From Dehalococcoidia bacterium UBA1141 (GTDB lineage Bacteria; Chloroflexota; Dehalococcoidia; Lucifugimonadales; UBA3495): DNA of 28,077 bases. The stretch spans positions 50,703-78,779 of the forward strand of contig DCAE01000005.1 of NCBI GenBank assembly GCA_002311385.1. The letters run 5' to 3'. Under the pieces are notes generated by a model. It saw only the letters and a list, made by a program, of their open reading frames with translations. It was not told where the DNA came from and did no database searches. Numbering within the stretch: the stretch's first letter is position 1; each line of letters opens with the position of its first letter. Shown piece after piece: positions 1 through 7,529 of the stretch. A program made the position numbers and the translations under genes.

Positions 1-1020
1 TCCATGTCCATACGCAACAGCGGCTTGGCCTTGGCCGATTACCTGGATATGTCTCCCAAGATGGTGGACAACACAACGGTGGGCGGCGGCTCCTTCGAGT
101 TCCACCTGTCTCATGCGCTGAACGCCATCGCCAGCGGGCGCATCAACTGCGCCGTGATTACCTATAGCACGCTGGCCAAGTCAGGAGGGGTGTCCGTGGG
201 CACCGGTGGTGTGTCCCGGTTCGGTCATCCCCAGTTGGACCCTTCGCCTGACAGCTTCGAAGAACTGTACGGTCTCACCACCGTTGGTCTTTACGCCATG
301 ATTGCCCAAAGGCACATGCACCTCTACGGCACCACCTCGGAGCAACTGGCGGAGGTTGCGGTGACCATGAGAAAGCATGCCGGGATGAACCCGGAGGCGT
401 TGTTCCGCAACCCCATCACTGTGGAAGATGTGGTGCGGTCTCGCGTTATCTCATCTCCGTTGCATCTGATGGACTGCTGCGTAATCACCGATGGTGGCGG
501 CGCAGTGGTTGTGGCCTCACCCGAGTTGGCCAAGAATTGCCGACACAAACCGGTCTGGGTATTAGGCGCAGGCGAAGCAGTAGCTCACCAAGGGGCCGGC
601 AAGCGCGACCTGATGTACATCGCTGCCAAGCAGAGCCACGAGCCAGCATTCGCCATGGCCGGCGTGACCCACAAAGACATCGACATGGCAATGATTTACG
701 ACTCTTTCACCATCACCGTGATTGAAACCCTTGAAGACCTGGGTTTTTGTGAAAAGGGAGAGGGCGGACAGTTTGTGTCCAATGGCCGGATTCAGCTGGG
801 CGGAGAATTGCCCATCAACACCGATGGGGGCGGGCTTTCTTCCAACCATCCGGGGATGCGCGGCCTGTTCTTGTTGCTGGAGGCGACAAGGCAATTACGC
901 CACCAGTTCGAGGGTACACCCCGGCAGGTGCCGGACTGTAAGATTGCTTTATGCCACGGCACTGGAGGCGCGTTGGGCTCCAGGCACAGCGGCGGTACCG
1001 TGATTCTGGGGGTGGATTAA
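1..1020 (+). CDS. Thiolase-like acyl-CoA enzyme (SCP-x/Ltp2-like), 5' end outside the window
   Basis: The reading frame is open from base 1, and roughly the first 50 residues of the family appear to be missing, so the ATG at base 4 is probably internal. The thiolase fold is recognisable. The segment following VDNTT aligns with the nucleophile region of thiolases, but the catalytic Cys position is Gly (VGGGS, about residue 28 from the ATG). The NTDGGGLSSNHPG motif with the active-site His is kept. At the C-terminus the second thiolase Cys appears to be replaced by His (CHGTGGALG). Thiolase-like proteins without the Cys that are encoded next to a DUF35 protein include the Ltp2-type retro-aldolases of steroid side-chain breakdown, so acyl-CoA aldolase or lyase activity is as likely as thiolysis. 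The DUF35 gene follows within 75 bases. Family assignment is firm; the substrate is unknown. Confidence 0.88.
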   Translation, partial: SMSIRNSGLALADYLDMSPKMVDNTTVGGGSFEFHLSHALNAIASGRINCAVITYSTLAKSGGVSVGTGGVSRFGHPQLDPSPDSFEELYGLTTVGLYAMIAQRHMHLYGTTSEQLAEVAVTMRKHAGMNPEALFRNPITVEDVVRSRVISSPLHLMDCCVITDGGGAVVVASPELAKNCRHKPVWVLGAGEAVAHQGAGKRDLMYIAAKQSHEPAFAMAGVTHKDIDMAMIYDSFTITVIETLEDLGFCEKGEGGQFVSNGRIQLGGELPINTDGGGLSSNHPGMRGLFLLLEATRQLRHQFEGTPRQVPDCKIALCHGTGGALGSRHSGGTVILGVD

Positions 1021-1022
1021 TC

Positions 1023-1091
1023 ATGCCTGAGTGGAACAAACCATTACCTACACCGATTTGGAACGCGTTAGTGCCTACGGAGGTTAACTAA
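1023..1091 (+). pseudogene. 22-codon ORF duplicating the 5' end of the DUF35 gene
   Basis: Directly after the thiolase stop, an ATG opens a 22-codon ORF whose first ten residues, MPEWNKPLPT, are identical to the first ten of the DUF35 protein starting at 1094. The two 30-base starts differ only at synonymous third positions. The ORF then diverges and stops at TAA, two bases before the real DUF35 ATG. It is either the remnant of a tandem duplication of the DUF35 gene that lost its body, or a translated leader that couples thiolase and DUF35 translation. The synonymous differences suggest that the duplication is old or that the peptide has been under selection. Confidence 0.45.
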
Positions 1092-1093
1092 CC

Positions 1094-1501
1094 ATGCCGG
1101 AGTGGAACAAACCGTTACCTACGATCGTAGGAGAAACTAAGCCGTATTGGGATGCATGCCGCCAAGGCCGGTTGCTGATCCAAAAGTGCGACAAGTGTTC
1201 CGAGTTCCAGTTTTACCCCAGGGGTATCTGTTCCAACTGCTGGTCAAACGACATTCAGTGGGTCCAAGCCAGCGGCAAGGGGACGGTCTGGACCTTCACC
1301 GTGACTTACCAGAATCGGACTCAAGGATTCAACGAAGGCCCCTATGTTCTAGCCTTGGTGGAACTGGAAGAAGGGGTAAAGATGTTCACCAACATCGTGG
1401 AGTGTGAACCTGGGGCGGTGGAGATTGGGATGCCCGTTGAGGTCACATTCGCCCGGGCAAACGATCGTGTGAGCATCCCCTACTTCAAGCCTGCTTCTTG
1501 A
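1094..1501 (+). CDS. DUF35 Zn-ribbon/OB-fold protein, partner of the thiolase-like enzyme
   Basis: This 135-residue protein has the two-part DUF35 layout. An N-terminal helix is followed by a rubredoxin-like Zn ribbon with Cys32-x2-Cys35 and Cys46-x2-Cys49, and then an OB-fold of about residues 55-130 (GKGTVWTFTV, a later GMPVEVTF strand). DUF35 proteins form complexes with thiolase-superfamily enzymes. Known examples are the archaeal acetoacetyl-CoA thiolase/HMG-CoA synthase complex and the ChsH2-Ltp2 aldolase, where the OB-fold helps bind the CoA ester. The position immediately behind a Cys-less thiolase-like gene on the same strand fits such a complex. Length is normal for the family. The start is the second of two nearly identical ATG contexts, and only this one continues into the domain. 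Confidence 0.9.
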   Translation: MPEWNKPLPTIVGETKPYWDACRQGRLLIQKCDKCSEFQFYPRGICSNCWSNDIQWVQASGKGTVWTFTVTYQNRTQGFNEGPYVLALVELEEGVKMFTNIVECEPGAVEIGMPVEVTFARANDRVSIPYFKPAS

Positions 1502-1585
1502 TTGGCGAAACGGCCTCACATAAAGAATTCGGGCGACCCAATCGGCGCTAACACCGTCAGCCCGTGCTTCATGAGCAGTTCGAGT

Positions 1586-2302
1586 TTAGTCGGCCTCAAC
1601 CAATCGGTAGCCTAAGCCGCGCTCCAACAGGATATAGCGAGGATTGCGTGGATCCGGCTCCAGCTTCCTTCTCAAACGAGAGATGTAGGTTCTGGCAATA
1701 TCTCCTCCGGCGCCATTTCCTTTCCCTCCAGCTTCCTTCAGCAAGCTGTCAGGGCTAACTATCCGTCCTGGCGTGTTCATCAAGACTCGCAGGGTATGCC
1801 ATTCCCGGTGCGTCAAACTCACATTCCTGCGATGACTGGTTATCTTCATTCCCTCTAGGTCAATCATCAACCCACCGGATCGAAAGGCGATCCGGCTTTT
1901 GACTGGGGAGGAATCGGCGTTGGAAGTTCTGCGCAGGACGGCACGGACCCGGGCGAGCAACTCATCCAATCTGAAAGGCTTGGTTACGTAATCGTCGGCT
2001 CCCAAATCCAATGCGGTCAATTTGGTGGTGATTTCATTTCGCACACTAAGGACAATTATGGGGACAGACGAGATGAGACGGATTAAACGGGTAATCTCTA
2101 ATCCGTTGCAATTTGGCATCACCAAATCCAACAACACCAGGTCCGGGCAATCATCTTCCAGATTGTCCAATGCCTCATAGCCGTCGTGGAACACCTTGGG
2201 CTGGTATCCGCTGGCGGTCAGGTTTATAGCGATGAGCCTGGTGATGGAGATATCGTCATCCACCACGTAAACGCATTGGCCATTGTCGGCGGTTTGCTGC
2301 AT
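1586..2302 (-). CDS. OmpR/PhoB-family response regulator, orphan
   Basis: The protein has 238 residues in two domains. The receiver domain (about 10-125) carries the acidic pocket VVDDD (residues 13-17), the phospho-acceptor Asp59 in LLDLVMP, Ser86 at the conserved Thr/Ser position and Lys108 in VTKPF. The C-terminal winged-helix domain (about 140-236) has the typical SLTHREWHTLRVL and YISRLRRKLE helices and the GLGYRL wing. It should bind DNA as a phosphorylated dimer. No histidine kinase gene lies in the window, so the partner must be elsewhere. An SDR gene lies 139 bases upstream on the same strand, but the AT-rich gap suggests a separate promoter. No clear Shine-Dalgarno sequence precedes the ATG. 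Target genes cannot be inferred. Confidence 0.93.
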   Translation of the reverse strand: MQQTADNGQCVYVVDDDISITRLIAINLTASGYQPKVFHDGYEALDNLEDDCPDLVLLDLVMPNCNGLEITRLIRLISSVPIIVLSVRNEITTKLTALDLGADDYVTKPFRLDELLARVRAVLRRTSNADSSPVKSRIAFRSGGLMIDLEGMKITSHRRNVSLTHREWHTLRVLMNTPGRIVSPDSLLKEAGGKGNGAGGDIARTYISRLRRKLEPDPRNPRYILLERGLGYRLVEAD

Positions 2303-2441
2303 AGAATCGCGGGTGATTCCCGTCTCCGAAGATTAAGCTCAATGACTGGCGGATTTGGTCACGGATTCGTAGGTGAAATATCTTAGATAGCCGAATATCT
2401 TGTCCAATATTGATTCCATATTCTTAACGAATGCAGTTGAT

Positions 2442-3233
2442 TTACATCACTGATCGCACCAAACCTCCATCTACCAAGATGGTGGTGCCGGTGATATAGC
2501 TGGACTTGTCCGATGCTAGGAAAGCAACCAGGTTAGCCATTTCCACCGGCTCCCCGATTCTGCCCACGGCGGTCCCGGCGGCTCGCTGGGCCAATGCGTC
2601 TTCCACTGAGATGCCAAGTTCGTTGGCCCTAGAAGTGACGTTGGATAGCATCCTGTCGCTCAGGATGGAGCCCGGGCAGACGTTGTTGACCAAGATATTA
2701 TCCTTGCCCACTTCGTCGGCCAGGCTTTTGGCGAAGGCCACCACGCCCATTCTGGTGGCGCCCGATAGGGCTAGGTTGTCTATGGGCTGATAAACAGTGC
2801 TGGCCAGTATGTTGATGATGCGGCCGCCGCCCTGTTCTTTCAAATGGGGAACTGACTCCCGGCACATCCGGGCAAAGAACAGCAACGATCGCTGCAATGC
2901 TGTTTCCCACTGCTCTTCACTGGCTGTGGCAGCCCGGGCCAAGGGGGGACCTCCCGAATTGTTTACCATGATGTCCAAGCGCCCGAACCTAGTCACAGTG
3001 GCGCTTATAAGTTCATTTATCGTCTGATGATGGTCCAAATCCCCAGCGAAGGTCATTACCTCTCCGCCGCCGGCGCTGGCAATCTCCTCCGCCGCACTTT
3101 CCAAGTCGGGTTTGGACCGGCTACAAATGGCCACTTTGGCCCCTTCTTGAGCTAGTACAAGGGCGCACGCTTTTCCCAGACCTTTGCTGGCGCCGCCCAC
3201 AATGGCTACCTTATCTTTGAGACCTAGATCCAT
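2442..3233 (-). CDS. Atypical short-chain dehydrogenase/reductase
   Basis: This 263-residue protein has a Rossmann fold with the cofactor motif GGASKGLG (13-20), an Arg at 39 that suggests NADP(H), NNSGG (91-95) in place of NNAG, and a late PG motif (CPGSI). The active site is unusual. Ser145 is in the expected place, but counting back from the conserved AKSLADE helix places Ser157 where the catalytic Tyr should be and Arg161 where the catalytic Lys should be (LSGATRMG). SDR subfamilies with an L-S-x-x-x-R pattern are known to me, so this is probably a subfamily trait and not decay. FabG-like annotation would be misleading. It is divergent from the phosphatase gene at 3449. Substrate unknown. 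Confidence 0.9.
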   Translation of the reverse strand: MDLGLKDKVAIVGGASKGLGKACALVLAQEGAKVAICSRSKPDLESAAEEIASAGGGEVMTFAGDLDHHQTINELISATVTRFGRLDIMVNNSGGPPLARAATASEEQWETALQRSLLFFARMCRESVPHLKEQGGGRIINILASTVYQPIDNLALSGATRMGVVAFAKSLADEVGKDNILVNNVCPGSILSDRMLSNVTSRANELGISVEDALAQRAAGTAVGRIGEPVEMANLVAFLASDKSSYITGTTILVDGGLVRSVM

Positions 3234-3333
3234 TACATCCCCTGTTAATTCCGATTTTCAGGCCAATCCATTGGCCGGAGAATCTATGGTTTGTGGAGTG
3301 GCATTTGATTATAGCACCCTGCTTAAAAAGCTC

Positions 3334-3379
3334 CCGGTTTTAACCGGAATTCAGAGACAAAATGGTGCGGTGCTATACT
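3334..3379 (+). promoter_or_regulatory. Inverted repeat and extended -10 promoter candidate upstream of the IMPase-family gene
   Basis: In the 215-base gap between the divergent SDR and IMPase-family genes, CCGGTT and AACCGG flank a two-base centre at 3334-3347. About 25 bases further on is TG-n-TATACT (3371-3379), an extended -10 element with a weak -35 (TTCAGA, 3350-3355) at 18 bases. The pattern suggests a promoter reading rightward with an operator-like site just upstream. The rest of the gap shows nothing definite. Confidence 0.35.
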
Positions 3380-3448
3380 GGGGTGACTCACTCAGAATGA
3401 CATTGTTTCTGAGATTTTTGGGATAAAATCCACTCACGGGGACTGATT

Positions 3449-4519
3449 ATGCTTATTGATGATGCCCTGGCCCAAGAAATCGAAACCGCCGCCGTGGAGA
3501 TGGCCCGCAGCGCCGGTGATATATTGGCCGGGCATTTTGGCAAGCAAATCTCCGTCGAGTACAAGGACAAAGACAAGCGAGACCCGGTGACCGAGGTGGA
3601 CAAATCTTGCCAGGACTTCCTGTCCAAAGAGATTAACCGCAAGTTCCCGGATCACGGTATTTTGGGGGAGGAGACTCCAGACGAGAAAGACAAAGCTGGC
3701 GGAGAAAACGGCCACGGCTCCAAGCGGAATTCCGGTCAGCAGAGTGTCGATAAAAACACCGACAAGAGCCAGGCCGACAACAGCCAGGGTGACAAAGAAG
3801 CTGATGGGCAGGATAATGAGCCTTCCCCGGACTTTCTGTGGGTGCTGGACCCTCTGGACGGTACCACCAATTTCTTAAATGGTCTTCCGGTATATGCCAG
3901 TTCCATCGGCGTGTTGCACAAAGGCTGGCCCGTGGCTGCTGCGTTGTTTATTCCGTGGCCCAATCCCAAAGGCGGGTTCGTGCTGCACTGCCGCAAAGGC
4001 GGGGGCTGTTTCGCCGACGATGAACCGGTTTCCGTGTATCAGTCGGAAGAATTGATCGCCAACAAGCTGGTGGGATTGCCCGGTTCCTTTTCTGTTGCTG
4101 CCCAGTTTGGCCCCAAAGTGCGCTCCAAAGCGGGGGAGATGCGCACCACGGGCAGTATCGCTTATGAATTGGCGATGACGGCCATTGGGGTTATGCAGTA
4201 CTCCATCTTCGGCGCCCCTAGGATGTGGGACATGGCTGGCGGGGCACTGGCCGTTATGGAAGCCAACGGCACGGTAATGACCAGGTTCAAGGGCGAGAAA
4301 CAGTGGCATTCCCTGGGCTCCGTGGTGCCAAGCTGGGACTCAAAAACCCCCACAATGAAGGAACTCAGAGGCTGGATGGCGCCCTTGGTTGCGGGCAACC
4401 AACAGCTTGCTCCGCTGATCGCAGAAAATATAAAGCCCAGGTTCCGCCCCATGGCCAAGGTACGCAGTTTCTCCAAAAAACTACTACCGAAAAAAAGCCA
4501 ATCTCAGCACGGGCATTGA
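3449..4519 (+). CDS. Inositol monophosphatase-family sugar/nucleotide phosphatase with hydrophilic insert
   Basis: This 356-residue member of the Mg2+-dependent, Li+-sensitive phosphatase family carries all three metal motifs: GEE (73-75), DPLDGTTNF (134-142) and WDMAGG (260-265). Substrates in this family include myo-inositol phosphate, fructose-1,6-bisphosphate, histidinol phosphate and 3'-phosphoadenosine phosphate, and the motifs alone do not choose between them. Two things are odd. First, roughly residues 77-127, between GEE and DPLDGTTNF, form a Lys/Asp/Gln/Asn/Ser-rich, probably disordered stretch where most relatives have about a dozen residues. Second, the C-terminal 30 residues form a basic tail. 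The reading frame stays open through the insert. It stands alone between oppositely oriented neighbours. Confidence 0.9.
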   Translation: MLIDDALAQEIETAAVEMARSAGDILAGHFGKQISVEYKDKDKRDPVTEVDKSCQDFLSKEINRKFPDHGILGEETPDEKDKAGGENGHGSKRNSGQQSVDKNTDKSQADNSQGDKEADGQDNEPSPDFLWVLDPLDGTTNFLNGLPVYASSIGVLHKGWPVAAALFIPWPNPKGGFVLHCRKGGGCFADDEPVSVYQSEELIANKLVGLPGSFSVAAQFGPKVRSKAGEMRTTGSIAYELAMTAIGVMQYSIFGAPRMWDMAGGALAVMEANGTVMTRFKGEKQWHSLGSVVPSWDSKTPTMKELRGWMAPLVAGNQQLAPLIAENIKPRFRPMAKVRSFSKKLLPKKSQSQHGH

Positions 4520-4609
4520 TTCCTAGACGGGAAAATGCCTCTAACTAGACCAAAAGTGGTGAGCTTGCGCAGCCAGCCTTCTGGCGGAACCAGCATTCTG
4601 ATTGAAGCA

Positions 4610-4636
4610 CCGCTCGACAAGCTCAGGACGAACGGG
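4610..4636. repeat. REP-like imperfect palindrome
   Basis: In the convergent gap after the phosphatase gene, the sequence from CCGCTCG to CGAACGG forms an imperfect palindrome (arms about 7 bases, CCGCTCG/CGAACGG) with an AGCT centre. It resembles the short extragenic palindrome of the TTCGACAAGCTCAG type that I recall as scattered in many environmental bacterial genomes. Only one copy is in this window, so repetitiveness is from memory. Confidence 0.45.
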
Positions 4637-4694
4637 AGCCGAGATTCCGGTTGGCGGCGATTCTAGTATCTGCTTCTGCTGTGAACGGAACGCT

Positions 4695-5870
4695 CTAGGC
4701 TTGGTCAGGTGCCCAACCCCAGGGACGCGGTCCCCAGCCCGCCTCGAATACCTCACCTTTTTTCACGGCCATTACCGGGATAACCGCCTTGTCGCTCTTT
4801 CTGGAGCCGCCTACCACGTCGTAGAGCACCCAACTACCTTCCTGGATGTCCAGAACCGTGATGTCGGCCTGCTTGCCCGGATGGAGCGTGCCCAAGCGGT
4901 CTGCAACCCCAGCCGCCTTTGCCGGGTTCTCCGTCGACATAGTCACCACTTGGTCGAAGGTGAAGTCCATGGCCAGGAATCGGGTCATCATTTCGGTCAT
5001 ACTGTGGACCGTGAGTTCGCGGCCCGGTAGTGTCAAGTCGGTGCTGATGCAGTGGGGAAGCACCCCTTGGTCCAGCACCTTCTGTCCCACATCGAAGCTG
5101 AAATTCATACGGCCATGGGCGGTGTCCAGCCATACCCCGCGGTCGTGGGCCTCTTTGGCTTCCGGAACCAACTTCCCGTCGCTGTCCAGCACGCCTCCGG
5201 GATTGGCGGTGAAGTAGTGGGTGACGATGTCTCCTTCTTCCAATATGGGTAGGAGTTCGCGGATTACGTTGGGGTCGTATTTCTTTTGTGTGTCCCCTAT
5301 GTGGACCATCAGTCTTACGCCAGCCTCTTTGGCTGCCTTTTTGGCCAGACGGGGCATTTCTATCCCCATGATATCCAGCGCTGGAGTGACCATTCTGGCC
5401 TTGACTCCAGAGATAATGTTCCGGTTCTCGGCAATCACCTTGGCTGTCCCGTCCATGTCGATGCTGTCCGGGCTAAAGATATCCGGTGTGGTGGCCAGGC
5501 CGGTACGGCAGATGTGCAGGAAGCAGATTATCTCAGTAGCGGTATTAGGGATGATGTGTTTTGGGAAGCCGCCGAAAGTGTCGCAGCCGGCGCTGCCCGC
5601 ATCCACCATAGTTGTTACACCGGAGCGCACGCCCCCGATGTCCGGATCAACTCCCGTGGCATTGACCCCGGCATAAACATGGGTGTGCAGGTCAATCAAC
5701 CCTGGAATAACTACCTTGCCCTTAACCTCCACCGTCCGCTTGGCCTCGGCAGACGGGATATCCGGTGCAATCCGGGCAATCTTGCCGTCTTCGACAGCAA
5801 CATCATTTAGACCATGGATGTTCTGGGATGGGTCGACCACAGTGCCGCCCTTGATAATCAAATCGTACAT
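4695..5870 (-). CDS. Amidohydrolase/deacetylase-family metallohydrolase
   Basis: This 391-residue TIM-barrel amidohydrolase resembles the dihydroorotase side of the superfamily. Metal-site residues visible in order are His62-x-His64 (DLHTH), Lys157 in GVKARM as the likely carboxylated bridging Lys, His190 (MVHIG), His218 (THYF) and Asp278 (STDLT). The N-terminal LIIKGGTVVDP and the C-terminal HPGKQADITVLD strands form the usual beta-sandwich. It resembles the EF_0837/Atu3266-type amidohydrolase/deacetylase group, whose members hydrolyse acyl esters or amides; the natural substrate is unclear. The start is supported by AGGAGG nine to ten bases upstream (complement of 5881-5886). It lies downstream of prs on the same strand, but a palindromic repeat and about 210 bases separate them. 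Confidence 0.88.
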   Translation of the reverse strand: MYDLIIKGGTVVDPSQNIHGLNDVAVEDGKIARIAPDIPSAEAKRTVEVKGKVVIPGLIDLHTHVYAGVNATGVDPDIGGVRSGVTTMVDAGSAGCDTFGGFPKHIIPNTATEIICFLHICRTGLATTPDIFSPDSIDMDGTAKVIAENRNIISGVKARMVTPALDIMGIEMPRLAKKAAKEAGVRLMVHIGDTQKKYDPNVIRELLPILEEGDIVTHYFTANPGGVLDSDGKLVPEAKEAHDRGVWLDTAHGRMNFSFDVGQKVLDQGVLPHCISTDLTLPGRELTVHSMTEMMTRFLAMDFTFDQVVTMSTENPAKAAGVADRLGTLHPGKQADITVLDIQEGSWVLYDVVGGSRKSDKAVIPVMAVKKGEVFEAGWGPRPWGWAPDQA

Positions 5871-5974
5871 ATCGGGTGGACCTCCTAGAATTGGTTAAGT
5901 GGATGTTTTTTTCGGTTGCTAAACTGGTCCTAGTATAGGAATCCGAAGGTTATCAGAGGTTTTGGTGGTGGTAA

Positions 5975-6020
5975 AAATCCCCCTGCCTCCCCCTTTGTAA
6001 AGGGGGACCGAGGGGGATTT
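5975..6020. repeat. 46-bp nested palindromic repeat (MITE/REP-like)
   Basis: Outer arms AAATCCCCCT (5975-5984) and AGGGGGATTT (6011-6020) enclose inner arms CCCCCTTT and AAAGGGGG around a short GT centre. Folded, it gives a long, nearly continuous hairpin. It sits 62 bases past the prs stop and 104 bases before the amidohydrolase start on the minus strand. It could act as a transcription terminator or processing hairpin. I recall nearly identical sequences dispersed in unrelated bacterial genomes. No transposase is near. Confidence 0.7.
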
Positions 6021-6081
6021 ATCGTCGCCGAATACGCCTATCCAGAGTTTGAACAGTGGGAACTGAGACCAATAGCCTAGG

Positions 6082-7032
6082 CTAGTTGAACATCTCCCCG
6101 ACGGACAAACCCTTATGTATCCGGAAAATAGCCTCTCCCAACAATGGGGCAACTGAGAGCACCTTAATCTTGCCGTTCCGCTTTTCCGGGGGCACTGGGA
6201 TGGTGTCAGATACTACGATCTCGGAAAAATTGCTTTTCGCCATCAATTGGGGAGCCATGCCCGATAAGACCGGGTGAGTTACACAGCAGAAGACCTCTGT
6301 GACCCCGTGTTCCGCCAATGCAGTGGCGGCGTTTACGATGGTCCCCCCGGTGGCAATCTCATCGTCGAATGTGAGAGCAACTTTGCCCTCAACGTCGCCG
6401 ATAACGTTCATGGTCTCGGTAATCTCATTGTTGCCAACGCGGCGTTTTTCGATGATTGCCAAGGGAGCGTGGAGCCGGTCGGCAACGTCACGGGCTTTTT
6501 TGCTGATGCCGATGTCCACAGCCACCACCACCAAATCGCGAATCTCTTTCTTCTCGAAGTAGTCGGCCAGTATGGGTAGTGCGGTCAACTCATCCACGGG
6601 TATGTTGAAAAATCCTTGAATCTGTCCAGCGTGGAGATCCACGGTGAGAACGCGGTCGGCCCCGGCGGCGGTGAGCAGGTCGGCCACCAAACGGGCGGTG
6701 ATGGGGACTCGAGGCTGGTCTTTTTTGTCGGTCCTGCCGTAACCGTAATAGGGGATGACGGCGGTGATGCGACCTGCCGACGCCCGCTTACAGGCGTCAA
6801 TCATGATGAGCAGTTCCATCAAGTTGTCGTTCACCGGGAAAGAGGTGGGCTGAATGATAAAAACGTCCCTCTGGCGGACGTTTTCTTGAATGCGCACGAA
6901 AGTGTTGTCGTTGGCGAACTTAAACACTTCCGCTTGGCCTAGGGGGATATCCAGATACTCGCAGACGGAATTAGCCAAGGCCGGGTGGCTGTTTCCGGTG
7001 AAAATCTTGAGCTCGTCCAGCACTGGTTTCAT
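6082..7032 (-). CDS. prs: Ribose-phosphate pyrophosphokinase (PRPP synthetase)
   Basis: This 316-residue protein has the usual length of bacterial Prs. It makes PRPP from ribose-5-phosphate and ATP for nucleotide, His and Trp synthesis. The divalent-cation signature DLHAGQIQGFF is at 132-142, the flexible-loop KRR at 196-198, the ribose-phosphate loop FDDEIATGGT at 222-231, and the ATP-side GYGRTDKK at 97-104. Two motifs differ from the textbook form: the segment usually reading PDxGGVxRAR is VDIGISKKAR (172-181), and the PRPP loop has EIATGGT where MIDTAGT is common. Its ATG overlaps by one base the stop of a truncated crotonase ORF (TAATG), suggesting translational coupling. GAGGG just upstream is a usable ribosome-binding site. 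Confidence 0.96.
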   Translation of the reverse strand: MKPVLDELKIFTGNSHPALANSVCEYLDIPLGQAEVFKFANDNTFVRIQENVRQRDVFIIQPTSFPVNDNLMELLIMIDACKRASAGRITAVIPYYGYGRTDKKDQPRVPITARLVADLLTAAGADRVLTVDLHAGQIQGFFNIPVDELTALPILADYFEKKEIRDLVVVAVDIGISKKARDVADRLHAPLAIIEKRRVGNNEITETMNVIGDVEGKVALTFDDEIATGGTIVNAATALAEHGVTEVFCCVTHPVLSGMAPQLMAKSNFSEIVVSDTIPVPPEKRNGKIKVLSVAPLLGEAIFRIHKGLSVGEMFN

Positions 7033-7274
7033 TATCTACCCTCGTACAAAGGTTTTCTGGACTCTCGGATCGCTGAGGTTCCCTCTCGGTGGTCGGCGCC
7101 GGTTAAGATTACCACCCGTACCTCATCGTCCGCCGCAACTTCTACAATGGCTTCTCTCAGCTTGCGGATGGTCAAATCGTTTATTGCGTTCCGGCGTTGG
7201 GGTCGGTTAATTGTCAGCCATAGGATGTGCTCGGAGGCGTCTTTTTCCAGCGATACGTGGCTGAGATTGGGCAT
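7032..7274 (-). pseudogene. Truncated enoyl-CoA hydratase/isomerase (crotonase) N-terminus
   Basis: The 80-residue ORF begins like a crotonase: ILWLTINRPQRRNAIN around residues 17-32 and VRVVILTGA ending near residue 60. The next crotonase element, the oxyanion-hole segment with its A-G-A-D-L, is missing. About 20 unrelated residues follow, then a TAA overlapping the prs ATG. A full crotonase has about 260 residues, so roughly three quarters is lost, and no C-terminal part is seen elsewhere in the window. It is probably a deletion remnant whose ribosome-binding site and start may now serve prs by coupling. A functional small protein cannot be excluded because the frame is clean. Confidence 0.7.
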
Positions 7275-7449
7275 GACTTCCTCTGGAACGAGCTGGTGGA
7301 CCGGTCTGGAGCAATGGGATTATAGCATAGGGGTCACAGGCACGGAAGGATGCTGGCCACTCATGACCTAAACCGAGCCTCTTTTTCCCGCATATATCTC
7401 CGCTCCATAGTATGGTATTCTCCCAAATAGTCGGGGGCGCTTACCGGCT

Positions 7450-7471
7450 GTTTATCTGATACCAGATAAAC
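7450..7471. promoter_or_regulatory. Perfect 9-bp inverted repeat upstream of threonine synthase
   Basis: GTTTATCTG (7450-7458) and CAGATAAAC (7463-7471) flank the four bases ATAC, in the 255-base gap between the divergent crotonase/prs and thrC genes. It lies 59 bases before the thrC ATG. No T-run follows, so it looks more like a dimeric-regulator operator or a leader hairpin than a terminator. No other structure was found in this gap. Confidence 0.4.
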
Positions 7472-7529
7472 GGAATTTCACCGGCGAATCGGATGTTAAA
7501 AACCATTCGGAAACCTGAGGAAATAATCC

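Noticed and set aside
7032..7274. Frame-shifted but complete crotonase
   Set aside because: The prs gene starts immediately at its end, leaving no room for the missing three quarters in any frame.
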